Shown: piece by piece, positions 48,224-57,037 of the stretch
Layout: each line of letters starts with the position of its first letter
Position numbering within the stretch: the first letter of the stretch is position 1
NCBI GenBank assembly: GCA_963763485.1
Contig: CAVXOW010000008.1
Coordinates: forward strand, 868,001 to 932,000
Source of the DNA: CAWCKS01 sp963763485
Lineage (GTDB): Bacteria > Pseudomonadota > Alphaproteobacteria > Rhizobiales > Xanthobacteraceae
DNA: 64,000 nt
Reading direction: 5' to 3'
Translations under genes and position numbers: made by a program
Notes under the pieces: generated by a model
The model's database searches: none
The model's input: only the letters and a program-made list of their open reading frames with translations
What the model was told of the DNA's origin: nothing

Positions 48224-49049
48224 ATGAACGTCGCAGGCAAGACCGTTTTCATCACCGGCTCGACCGACGGCGTCGGCCGCTATGTCGCGCTTGAGCTGGC
48301 GAAACAAGGCGCAAACCTTTTGATCCACGGCCGCGACGCGGCGCGTGCGCAAGCGGTGGTCGACGAGATCAAGCGAGGCGGCAAGGGTAGTGCGAGATTT
48401 TACCAGGCGGATCTGTCGTCGCTGGCCGAGGTCCACAAGCTCGCCGACGCGGTGACCGCCGATCACAAGAAAATCGACATCTTCATCAGCAACGCCGGCA
48501 TCGGCTCGCGCAACTATGGCCCGGAGCGCCGCGTCAGTGCCGACGGCCACGAGCTGCGCTTCGCGGTGAACTATCTCGCCGGCTTTCTGCTGGCTTATCG
48601 CCTGTTGCCGATCATCAAGGCGGCGTCGCCGTCGCGCATCGTCAATGTCGCGTCGCTCGGCCAGGCGCCGCTCGATTTCGATAACGTGATGCTGGAGCGC
48701 GAATATAACGGTGTGCGCGCCTACTCGCAGAGCAAGCTGTCGCAAATCATGTTCACGATCGATCTGGCGGAAGAGTTGAAAGGCAGCGGCGTCACCGTGA
48801 ACTCGCTGCATCCGGCGACCTACATGAACACCACCATGGTGCGCGCCGGCGGCAATACGCCGATCTCGACCGTCGAAGAAGGTGGCGCCGCGATCCTGCA
48901 TCTCGCCACGGGCGACGACATGGAGGGCCGCAGCGGCTTGTTTTTCAACGGCATGCACGAGCAGCGCGCCAATGCGCAAGCCTATGACGCGGCCGCGCGG
49001 AAGAAATTGCGTGCGTTGAGCTCTGAAGCTGACGGGGCTCGCGGCGTAG
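48224..49049 (+). CDS. Short-chain dehydrogenase/reductase (ends at a likely frameshift)
   Basis: About 274 residues of classical SDR. VAGKTVFITGSTDGVGRYVA is the TGxxxGxG cofactor motif, then DIFISNAGIGSRNYGPERRV (NAG), RIVNVASLGQA (catalytic Ser region) and YSQSKLSQIMF (YxxxK). As written the frame continues into the GST gene, but removing one T at 49022 gives LSLKLTGLAA and a stop at 49047-49049, just before a ribosome-binding site. I therefore annotate two genes. The start is ATG 48224; a GTG at 48191 is an alternative. Substrate is unknown. Confidence 0.82.
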
Positions 49050-49078
49050 GCGGCGCTATTTCGATAGGGGACAAGAAA

Positions 49079-49753
49079 ATGCTCACCGTGCATCACCTGA
49101 ACAATTCGCGTTCGCAGCGCGTGCTGTGGCTGCTCGAAGAGCTCGGCGTGCCCTACGAGATCAAATATTATCAGCGTGGCGCCGATCTGCGTGCGCCGGC
49201 CGAACTGCGCGCGATCCATCCGCTGGGAAAATCGCCCGTCGTCACCGACAACGGCAATACGGTCGCGGAATCCGGCGCGATCATCGAATATATCGTCGGC
49301 ACCTATGGCAACGGCCGGCTGATCCCGCCGGCGGGAACGCCGGAGCGGCTGCGCTATACCTACTGGCTGCACTATGCCGAGGGCTCGGCGATGTCGCCGT
49401 TGCTGCAGAAGCTGCTGTTCACGCTGCTGCCGCAGCGCTCACCGGCGATCATGCGGCCGGTCGTCAAGGGCGTCGCGGCGCAGGTCATCAAGACCGTCGT
49501 CGATCCCGCGCTCAAGCAGCACATGGCGTTCTGGGAAGGCGAGCTCGGCAAGAGCGAATGGTTCGCCGGCAAGGATTTTACCGCCGCCGACATCCAGATG
49601 AGCTTTCCACTGGAAGCCGCGGCGACACGCGCCGGGCTCGAGAACGGCCATCCAAAAGCGATGGCGTTTCTGGAGCGCATCCACGCGCGGCCCGCTTACA
49701 AGAAGGCGCTCGAGCGCGGCGGACCGTATGCGCTCGCCGGCGGGAAGGCGTGA
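49079..49753 (+). CDS. Glutathione S-transferase family protein
   Basis: 224 residues. The thioredoxin-like N-domain reads MLTVHHLNNSRSQRVLWLLE, ELGVPYEIKYYQRGADLRAP, HPLGKSPVVTDNGNTVAESG (cis-Pro and glutathione-binding ESG) and IIEYIVGTYGNGRLIPPAG. The C-terminal helical domain has GKDFTAADIQMSFPLEAA. The ATG at 49079 has AGGGGACAAG upstream, the expected position if the SDR ends separately. It probably forms an operon with the SDR. Confidence 0.88.
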   Translation: MLTVHHLNNSRSQRVLWLLEELGVPYEIKYYQRGADLRAPAELRAIHPLGKSPVVTDNGNTVAESGAIIEYIVGTYGNGRLIPPAGTPERLRYTYWLHYAEGSAMSPLLQKLLFTLLPQRSPAIMRPVVKGVAAQVIKTVVDPALKQHMAFWEGELGKSEWFAGKDFTAADIQMSFPLEAAATRAGLENGHPKAMAFLERIHARPAYKKALERGGPYALAGGKA

Positions 49754-49787
49754 AGAACGACGGACAGCGTCTCAGACAATGACTGTT

Positions 49788-49890
49788 CCCCTCCCCCTTG
49801 TGGGGAGGGGTTAGGGGTGGGGGTCCCTCGACTCGCAACCGCCCCCACCCGGCTTGCTTCGCAAGCCACCCTCCCCACAAGGGGGAGGGT
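49788..49890. repeat. Palindromic repeat, family F
   Basis: CCTCCCCCTTGTGGGGAGGG, GTTAGGGGTGGGGGTCCCTC, CCCCCACCCGGCTTGCTTCG and CCACCCTCCCCACAAGGGGG. Near-identical ends to 16678-16790. It lies between convergent GST and ggt genes and may act as a bidirectional terminator. Confidence 0.85.
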
Positions 49891-49901
49891 AAGACAAAGA
49901 T

Positions 49902-51677
49902 CTAAAACCCCGCCGCCAGCGCGCCGCGCGTGCGCTGATCGGCGGCGCCGGCAAAGCCATCGTCGGTCACCAGAATCGAATTCGCCGAGGTCTGCCCCAC
50001 AGGCTCGATCACCTTGTCACCGCGTGCGCGCAAACCCTCGGCGACGTCGGCGGGAAAGCCGTGCTCGATCCGCACCTCGTCCGGGAGCCATTGGTGGTGC
50101 AGCCGTGGCTTTGCGACAGCCGCCGCGACGTTCATGCCGTGATCAACAACGTTGAGGATCACCTGCATGGTCGCGCTGATGATGTAGCTGCCGCCGGGCG
50201 AGCCGGTCACGAGCCACGGCTTGCCGTCTTTCAGCACGATCGTCGGCGTCATCGACGACAGCGGCCGTTTGTTCGGCCCGGGCAGGTTGGCCTCGAAGCC
50301 GACCAGGCCGTAGAAATTGGAGGCGCCGACCGCGGCGGTGAAATCATCAAGCGTGTTGTTGAGCAGCACGCCGGTGCCATCGGCGACGAGGCCGATGCCG
50401 TAGGGGAAGTTCAGGCTGTAGGTGTTGCTGACGGCGTTGCCCTGGTTGTCGATCACCGAGAAATGCGTGGTGTTCTGGCCCTCGCGCGGCAGCGCGGCGA
50501 GGGCTGCGACGTCGGCCGCCGGCGTCGCGTGCTTGAAGTCGATCGTCTTGGACAGCAGGTCGCCGTAGGTTTTCGACAACAGCCGTTGCAACGGCACCTC
50601 GACGGTCGCGGGGTCGCCGAGATAGCGGGCGCGGTCGGCATAGCCGCGCTTCATCGCCTCGACCAGGATATGTGAGGTGTCGACGCTGTCGGCGCCCATG
50701 CCCTTCAGGTCAAAATGCTCGAGCATGTTGAGCATCTCGATCAGCACGATACCGCCGGAGGAGGGCAGCGGCATCGAAACGATATCGTAGCCGCGATAGG
50801 TGCCGGTCACCGGTTCGCGGATGACGGGCTGATAGGCCTTGAGATCGTCAGATGTCATCAGCCCGCCGGCGTCCTTCACCGCGGCGGCGATTTTTTCCGC
50901 AATATCGCCCTCGTAGAACACGCGGGGCCCGCGCGCAGCGATCGCCTGCAATGTTGCGGCAAGATCGGTTTGCACCATCATCTCGCCGGCATGCAGCGGC
51001 GTGTCGTCGGGATGGAAGAAGATGTCGCCAGGATGGAAGAAGATCTTGTGCGACGACGGCCACGGCTCCATCAGCCGCTGTGCGATACCAAACGTATCGG
51101 CGACATCGTCCTCGACCGGCATGCCGTCGCGGGCCAGCTTGATCGCCGGCGCCAGCAGATCGCCGAGCGTGAATTTGCCGGAGCCATATTTCTCTAACGC
51201 CAGCGCGAGCCCCGCCACCGTGCCGGGCACGCCGATGCCGAGCCCGGTGAAGCGCGATTTGCGCGGGTCGGGCTTGCCGTCGGCGCCGAGGAACACATCG
51301 CGCGTGGTCGCGGCCGGCGCGGTCTCGCGATAATCGATCGCGACATTGCGGCCGTCGGCGAGATGCACGACCATGAATCCGCCGCCGCCGATATTTCCCG
51401 CGCGCGGGTAAGTGACGGCCATCGCGAAGCCGGTCGCCACCGCCGCATCCACGGCGTTGCCGCCATGGGCGAGCACGTCGGCGCCGATCTTTGCCGCGCG
51501 GCTCTCCTGCGCCACCACCATGCCTCCGGTTGCGATGACCGGGCGCACCTGCGCCAGTGGGATCGGTGTAAAATTGCCGCGCGTGTCCTGTGCGGACGAC
51601 AGCGACGGGCTGAGGCAAACGAAGGCAAGCGCGACAACAACGCGAGACGCGCGCAACAAAAAGCCCGGCATGATCAC
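49902..51677 (-). CDS. ggt: Gamma-glutamyltransferase
   Basis: A 591-residue periplasmic, self-cleaving Ntn hydrolase acting on glutathione and other gamma-glutamyl compounds. A signal peptide (LRASRVVVALAFVCLSPSLS) precedes MVVAQESRAAKIGADVLAHG, GNAVDAAVATGFAMAVTYPR, AGNIGGGGFMVVHLADGRNV, DYRETAPAATTRDVF and PLPSSGGIVLIEMLNMLEHF. The small subunit begins at the Thr in QNTTHFSVIDNQGNAVSNTY. The C-terminal KPLSSMTP-type motif is KRPLSSMTPTIV, then GSPGGSYIISATMQVILNVV. A 7-residue duplication (IFFHPGD, IFFHPDD) is present near residue 213. It is intact. Confidence 0.96.
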   Translation of the reverse strand: MIMPGFLLRASRVVVALAFVCLSPSLSSAQDTRGNFTPIPLAQVRPVIATGGMVVAQESRAAKIGADVLAHGGNAVDAAVATGFAMAVTYPRAGNIGGGGFMVVHLADGRNVAIDYRETAPAATTRDVFLGADGKPDPRKSRFTGLGIGVPGTVAGLALALEKYGSGKFTLGDLLAPAIKLARDGMPVEDDVADTFGIAQRLMEPWPSSHKIFFHPGDIFFHPDDTPLHAGEMMVQTDLAATLQAIAARGPRVFYEGDIAEKIAAAVKDAGGLMTSDDLKAYQPVIREPVTGTYRGYDIVSMPLPSSGGIVLIEMLNMLEHFDLKGMGADSVDTSHILVEAMKRGYADRARYLGDPATVEVPLQRLLSKTYGDLLSKTIDFKHATPAADVAALAALPREGQNTTHFSVIDNQGNAVSNTYSLNFPYGIGLVADGTGVLLNNTLDDFTAAVGASNFYGLVGFEANLPGPNKRPLSSMTPTIVLKDGKPWLVTGSPGGSYIISATMQVILNVVDHGMNVAAAVAKPRLHHQWLPDEVRIEHGFPADVAEGLRARGDKVIEPVGQTSANSILVTDDGFAGAADQRTRGALAAGF

Positions 51678-51755
51678 CCCGACGTCACGATGACGAACAG
51701 GCGATCATATAATCAGAGAGCCGTCCACGCGAAGGGCTGGGGACGAAGAGAAAAT

Positions 51756-53349
51756 TTAATGCCTGAATTGCCGCACGCCGGAGAACACCATGGCAATTCC
51801 GGCATCGTCGGCGGCCTTGATGACCTCATCATCGCGCATCGAGCCGCCGGGCTGGATCACCGCGGTGGCGCCGGCTTCGATGGTCGCCAGCAGGCCGTCT
51901 GCGAACGGGAAGAACGCATCGGAGGCGGCCACCGAGCCCCTGGTCATCGGCTCCTTCAGGCCGGCGGCTTCCGCTGCTTCCTTCGCCTTCCATGCGGCAA
52001 TCCGCGCCGAATCGACCCGGCTCATCTGGCCCGCGCCGATGCCGACGGTGGCGCCGTCCTTCGCATAGACGATGGTGTTCGATTTCACGTGCTTGCAGAC
52101 GCGGAATGCGAATCGGAGGTCGGCGAGTTCCTTCGCGGTCGGCTGTTTTTTCGTGACGACCTTGAGTTCGAGCTTGTCGGCGTTGGCGTCGTCGCGCGTC
52201 TGCACCAGCAAGCCACCGGCGACCGAGCGCACCGTCCACGGCCGCGCATACGGATCGGGCAGCCCGCCGGTCACCAGCAGCCGCGCCAGCCGGCGCTTGG
52301 TGATGATGTCGCGCGCCTCGTCGGTGGCCGCCGGCACCACGATGACGTCGGTGACGATCTTGACGATCTCCTCCGCTGTCGCCGCATCGAGCGTGCCGTT
52401 CAGCGCGATGATGCCGCCGAACCGGCTGACCGGATCGCAGGCGACCGCGCGAAGGTAAGCCTCCTGGAATGAGGTGCCCGTCGCGACGCCGCACGGATTG
52501 GCGTGCTTGATGATCGCGACCGCCGGCGATTTCTTCGGATCGAATTCGGCGACCAGCTCGAAAGCGGCATCGGCGTCGAGCAGGTTGATGTAGCTGAGCT
52601 CGCGGCCCTGCACCTGCTCCGCGGTGGCGACGCCGAAGCGCGGATTTTCTTCGGCATAGAATGCTGCAAGCTGGTGCGGGTTTTCGCCGTAACGCAGCGA
52701 CTGCTTCAGCTTGCCGCCGAAGGTGCGATAGCTTGGCGCGTTGTCCTTGAGCTGATCGGAGAACCAGCCCGAGATCGCCGCATCGTAGGCGGCGGTGCGG
52801 CCATAGGCCTTGGCCGCAAGCTGCTTGCGAAAGGCGAGCGTGGTTGCGCCATCGTTGGCGGCGAGCTGCTCGGTCAGCGCCGCGTAGTCCGACGCATCGA
52901 CGATCACGGCGACGTCGTGATGGTTCTTCGCTGCGGCGCGGATCATCGCCGGCCCGCCGATGTCGATGTTCTCGATGCAATCGTCGAAATCGGCGCCCTT
53001 CGCGACCGTCGCCTCGAACGGATAGAGGTTCGACGACCAGAAGATCGATCGGCGCGATGCCGTGCGCCTGCGCGGCCTTGGAGTGCTCGGCGTTGTCGCG
53101 GATCGCGAGCAGGCCGCCATGCACCTTCGGATGCAATGTCTTGACGCGGCCGTCCATCATTTCGGGGAAGCCGGTCAATTCGGAAACGTCGGTCACCTTC
53201 AGCCCGGCGTCGGCGATGGCCTTCGCCGTGCCGCCGGTCGAGACCAGCTCGATGCCGCGGCCGGCGAGCGTCTTGGCGAACTCGATCAGTCCGGTCTTGT
53301 CGGAAACGGAAATCAGTGCGCGGCGGATGCGGCGCAAATGGTCGGTCAT
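51756..53349 (-). CDS. purH: Bifunctional AICAR formyltransferase/IMP cyclohydrolase (one apparent frameshift)
   Basis: The last two steps of purine synthesis, about 530 residues. N-terminal MGS-like cyclohydrolase: RALISVSDKTGLIEFAKTLA, ELVSTGGTAKAIADAGLKVT, RVKTLHPKVHGGLLAIR and, after correction, DLLVVNLYPFEATVAKG. C-terminal formyltransferase: LRYGENPHQLAAFY, AIIKHANPCGVATG, RFGGIIALN, MSRVDSARIAAWKA and SDAFFPFADGL. The frame breaks near 53030-53033. The start MTDHLRRIRRALIS is at 53349. It normally follows the heparinase gene in this group, but 6.2 kb intervene here. Confidence 0.96.
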
Positions 53350-53467
53350 GGTTTGGTCCAAAGCCAGCAGTTTCGCGCGCCGCGTAGCACTTTTTTTGCG
53401 GCGGTGAAACCACTTGGCCCCTGCCCACGACGCTTGGCCACAGGAACCGGTGGGCAGCGGCGAATTT

Positions 53468-53507
53468 CGTAGCCTGGGTTGAGCCGCCCGCTCAATCCCA
53501 GGCTACG
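53468..53507. repeat. Perfect inverted repeat CGTAGCCTGGGTTGAGC...GCTCAATCCCAGGCTACG
   Basis: A long near-perfect stem with loop CGCCC between purH and the RTX/FG-GAP gene, resembling the family G element at 21597-21684 in layout. It lies 18 bp past the RTX gene stop and could terminate it. Confidence 0.85.
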
Positions 53508-53525
53508 CGGTGCGCAAAAGACGCC

Positions 53526-55823
53526 TCAGCCGAAGTTGGTCGGCTTGGCCTGCGGGCTCCAGCTCGCGTCGGGGCTGGCCGGCGTGCCGTTCGATGCTGG
53601 TGTGAGCGACTGGCCGATCGTCGTGCCGTTCATCAACCACTCGCCATCGCGCCATTGTCGTTGCGCCAGAGCACGTCTGAACTGCGGTCGCCGTTGAAAT
53701 CGCCGATCTCGACGATATGCCAGGTGGCGTCGGGCGCGACGGTTGCGCCGCCGGCACGTGATGCTTCCGCTCGACATGATGGTGGCGCCGTTCATCAGCC
53801 ACTCGGCTAGCGAGCCGTTGCTGTTGCGCCAGAGGATGTCGGCGTTGCCGTCGTTATTGAAGTCACCGACGCCGGCGACGCTCCACGACGCATCGGGCTT
53901 CGCGGCGACGCCGCCGGCCTTCAGGACCCCGCTCGACGTGATGGTTGAACCATTCATGGTCCAATCGGCCACCGTGCCGTCGGTGTTGCGCCAGAGCACG
54001 TCCTTGCGACCATCGCCATTGAAATCGCCGATACCCGCGATGCTCCATGATGCATCCGGCCTGGCCGCGATGCCGCCCGAAGTCACATCGGCGCTGCCGA
54101 CTATCGTCGAGCCATTCATCTGCCACTCGCTGACTTCGCCTGACGTGTTGCGCCAGAGGATGTCGGCGTTGCCATCGCCGTCGAAGTCGCCGACACCGGC
54201 GACGCTCCAAGACGCATCGGGCTTCGCGGCGACGCCGCCAGCTTTCAGCACGCCGCTCGACGTGATGGTTGAGCCGTTCATGGTCCAGTCGGCCAGCGTG
54301 CCGTCGGTATTGCGCCAGAGCACGTCGGCATGGAGGTCGCCGTTGAAATCGGAGAGGCCGACGATGTTCCACGATGCGTCCGGCTTCGCCGCGGTGCCGC
54401 CGGAGGTCACAAAACCGCTCGACGCGATCGTGCCGCCGTTCATGGACCAGTCGGCCAGCGTGCCGTTGGTGTTGCGCCACAGGATGTCGCTCCTGAAGTC
54501 GCCGTTGAAGTCGTTCTGCGACAACGATGGCGAGAACACCGCCTCACTCGCAGCGACAGTCACGTCGGAAAACCCGAGCTTCTCGATGCTGTGCAGCGTA
54601 TCGGTGCCGTCGGGCGAGCGCGCCCCCACCCGCAAGTCGACAACCCGCAGGTCGCCATTCGCCAGCCGACTGACGCGATAGTTCCTGCGGGCGCCGCTAA
54701 ACGCGGCCGAGTTGGTGCCGTCGCCGCCGTCGAGCGTGTCATTCCCGTCATTGCCACTCAGCAAGTCGTTGCCGTCGCCGCCGGCAAGGACGTTGTCGCC
54801 GTCATCTCCAAACAGCGCATCGCTGAAGGCGCTGCCGGTGAGATTCGCGATGTTCCAAAGGAGGTCACCTTCGGCGTCGCCGCCGATTCCCCTTCCGGTC
54901 CCCAGATCAATCTGCACCGCCGCGCCTGAACTGGCATAGCTCGCAGTATCGTTGCCGCCGCCGCCGATGATCTCGTCGGCCCCGGCGCCGCCGGTGAGGA
55001 TATTGTCGCCAGCGTCTCCGTTCAGCGTATCGGCAAAGGCGCTGCCGATCAGGTTCTCGATCCCCGACAGCGCATCGCCTTGCGCGTCGCCGCCGGCTCC
55101 GATCCCGTCAAACAGATTCATGGCCACGCGCTGGGCCGAATCCGCGTAACTCACGGTGTCGATGCCGTCGCCTCCAACTAGAATGTCCGCCCCCTGGCCA
55201 CCGATCAGCGTGTCGTTGCCTTCGCGGCCGAACAGCAGAGTCCGCACCATCGCCGTCCGCGGAGCACATTGTCGCCAGCGTTGCCGAAAAGCGCGTCGTC
55301 AAAGGCGCTGCCGGTCATGTTCTCGATGTCAGTCAGGATGTCGCCCTGGGCATCTCCAAAGTTGGCCCCGCCCTCCAGATCGACGGACACGCTCGAAGCC
55401 GCGTTCCCGTAGCTCGCGGTGTCAGTGCCAGCACCTCCGAACAACTGGTCGGCGCCGGGACCACCGACCAGGACGTCATTGCCGGCACCGCCGATCAACT
55501 GGTCGGCGCCCGTGCCGCCCTCGAGGAGGTCGTCACCTGAGCCGCCGATGAACGTGTCGGCCCCGCCGAGACCAACCAGATGAGCCGGAGGCAGCGGGCC
55601 ATTGGTCTCATCGAGCACGAGGTGGCGGAGCCGTTGCCGTCCAGGATCGAGATCTCGCACGTGTTGGCGACCGTGGCAACGCCGCCCTGAATGGCGACGT
55701 TGTTTTCATTGATGAGCAATTGTGCCCGCCGGGGTCGCGATCGATCTCGATCCCGGTACCGAGGTTGTCTCCTGTGACGAAGAGGAGTCCAGTGGCAGGA
55801 TTGAAGGTGGCAGTGATAGCCAT
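53526..55823 (-). CDS. Secreted RTX-type (calcium-binding) protein with FG-GAP repeats (several apparent frameshifts)
   Basis: About 765 residues. After MAITATFNPATGLLFVTGDN and INENNVAIQGGVATVANTCE come RTX nonapeptides (GGSGDDLLEGGTGADQLIGG, GGAGNDVLVGGPGADQLFGG, GGAGADEIIGGGGNDTASYA), a beta-rich spacer, then six FG-GAP-like units of 54 residues, each with DFNGDGxxDILWRN, WxMNGxxI and KPDASWxIxGxGDF. Breaks near 55725, 55625, 55245, 53755 and 53655 are joined. RTX repeats and no signal peptide suggest type I secretion, but no HlyB/D/TolC genes are in the window. It belongs to an accessory block between purH and the heparinase gene. Confidence 0.82.
53640..54490 (-). repeat. 162-bp tandem coding repeats (six units) in the RTX/FG-GAP gene
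   Basis: The plus-strand string TTGCGCCA recurs at 53661, 53824, 53986, 54148, 54310 and 54472, that is, spaced 162 bp (163 for the one unit with a frame break). Units around 53943 and 54268 are almost identical at DNA level (ATGGTTGAACCATTCATGGT versus ATGGTTGAGCCGTTCATGGT), implying recent duplication or gene conversion. Confidence 0.9.
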
Positions 55824-56013
55824 GGTGGTGATTCCTTTCAACATGTTGTGCCGAGCGTTGCGCTCCGGCGTGGATGTGTTTGGCGGGTATGCCGCCGGTG
55901 AATTGCAGGCGTGGTTCATCGTTGACGCGGGCCGCATGGTCCGCGCCTTGGGGTCGCTTGAAGTTCTCGGGTGTCAGGTCATCGATCGGGTTTGATCGGC
56001 CGATGGCCTTGTT

Positions 56014-56154
56014 TTATTCGCGCAAAACAATTGCGAACGTCACGGTCCGCGCGAATTCGAAGCTCTCTGCGAGCGAGGCCAACAGGGCTCCACTCGTCAG
56101 GATGGCGGACGACACGAGCCAAGCGATGATGGATCTGCGCATGTGTATCTCCAT
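56014..56154 (-). CDS. Small membrane protein of unknown function
   Basis: A 46-residue frame MEIHMRRSIIAWLVSSAILT, SGALLASLAESFEFA, RTVTFAIVLRE with one hydrophobic helix. Its ATG overlaps the SemiSWEET stop as TGATG, so it would be translationally coupled. No family is recognised; short length and lack of homology evidence keep confidence low. An inner ATG at 56142 is an alternative start. Confidence 0.35.
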   Translation of the reverse strand: MEIHMRRSIIAWLVSSAILTSGALLASLAESFEFARTVTFAIVLRE

Positions 56155-56465
56155 CACGCGGCCTGCATCCGCTGGCTGCGATGCCGCAGGCGCTTCCAGG
56201 CCGCAACGGAGAGGATCACGCCGCAACCGACGGCATTGAGCAGAAACATGAAAGCCATGGCGCGATCCGCCTTGTTCACGAAGGCGTAGGCCATCACTGA
56301 CGTATGGGAGACAAGGAAAAGGCCCCAGGTCCCAAATGAAATGGCTTCCGCGCCGCTGCGGTCCCGGGCCGCCTTGGCGATCTGCGGGACGTAGGCAACA
56401 ACGCGAAGGCTGTTGCAGGCCGTGAACGCGGCCAGTGTGACATCTGCGATCATCATCGCGGGCAT
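56154..56465 (-). CDS. SemiSWEET/PQ-loop sugar-transporter-like protein
   Basis: 103 residues with three predicted helices. The motif LRVVAYVPQIAKAARDRSGAEAISFGTWGLF contains the PQ of a triple-helix bundle, then HTSVMAYAFVNKADRAMAFM. SemiSWEETs dimerise to move sugars; the substrate here is unknown. It is 31 bp downstream of a DUF4242 gene on the same strand. Confidence 0.8.
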   Translation of the reverse strand: MPAMMIADVTLAAFTACNSLRVVAYVPQIAKAARDRSGAEAISFGTWGLFLVSHTSVMAYAFVNKADRAMAFMFLLNAVGCGVILSVAAWKRLRHRSQRMQAA

Positions 56466-56496
56466 CCTTGTTGTTGTGGCGGCTTGCGCGGCTCGG

Positions 56497-56772
56497 TCAG
56501 CCGCTCGCTGTCATCGGGCCGATGACAGTGCGCACTTCGTTGATCTTGTTCGCCGGAAATCCGCTCAACCGCGCGTGTTCGCGAACCGATGCCTCGCTGT
56601 CCGCGAGGTAGATGCAGAAGGTCTTGTCATTCGCGACGAATGACTCCAGCCACTGCGCCTTGCCGGCAAGCAGCGCCAGCGCGTTGTTGGAGGTCACGGC
56701 GGCCCGTTTGAGCTCGTCGCTCGTCAGGGTGCCGATTCCGGGCAGGTCGCGTTCGATTACATAGCGTTTCAT
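56497..56772 (-). CDS. DUF4242 small protein, copy 1
   Basis: 91 residues: MKRYVIERDLPGIGTLTSDE, LKRAAVTSNNALALLAGKAQ, WLESFVANDKTFCIYLADSE, ASVREHARLSGFPANKINEV. DUF4242 proteins are small ferredoxin-like folds; one Streptomyces member (SCO4226) binds nickel. The role here is unknown. The ATG at 56772 has GGAGTGAAAGCT upstream. It resembles copy 2 at 58759 over its whole length and lies downstream of the wHTH-TPR gene. Confidence 0.85.
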   Translation of the reverse strand: MKRYVIERDLPGIGTLTSDELKRAAVTSNNALALLAGKAQWLESFVANDKTFCIYLADSEASVREHARLSGFPANKINEVRTVIGPMTASG

Positions 56773-56957
56773 AGCTTTCACTCCGTGTTGGTGCCGACGA
56801 AAAACCGGCGCGACCGCCAATCCAGATCGCGCAAGACAGCAAAACCGCTTGCGGCGATGTGGAAGGGCGATCACGCCGGTCCCTGACAGCGCGTATCTGC
56901 AGGCCTGCACTGGATGTGCAGCCTGTTGGCGCTTCTTCTATGGTCAGTCGGGCCGTC

Positions 56958-56982
56958 GGTCCTGAAGCTTCGCTTCAGGACC
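56958..56982 (-). terminator. Hairpin after the wHTH-TPR gene
   Basis: GGTCCTGAAGCTTCGCTTCAGG then ACC, a 9-bp inverted stem, lies 56 bp past the stop at 57038. No T-tract follows, so termination is only possible, not certain. The rest of the 265-bp spacer shows nothing else. Confidence 0.4.
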
Positions 56983-57037
56983 TATGAATTATTCCGGAGA
57001 TTTCCCGGACACTGCCAAACCGGGGTGGAGGCCGACG

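Noticed and set aside
48191..49753. A novel SDR-GST fusion enzyme
   Set aside because: A single extra T at 49022 explains the fusion, and the GST has its own ribosome-binding site. The window has many such indels.
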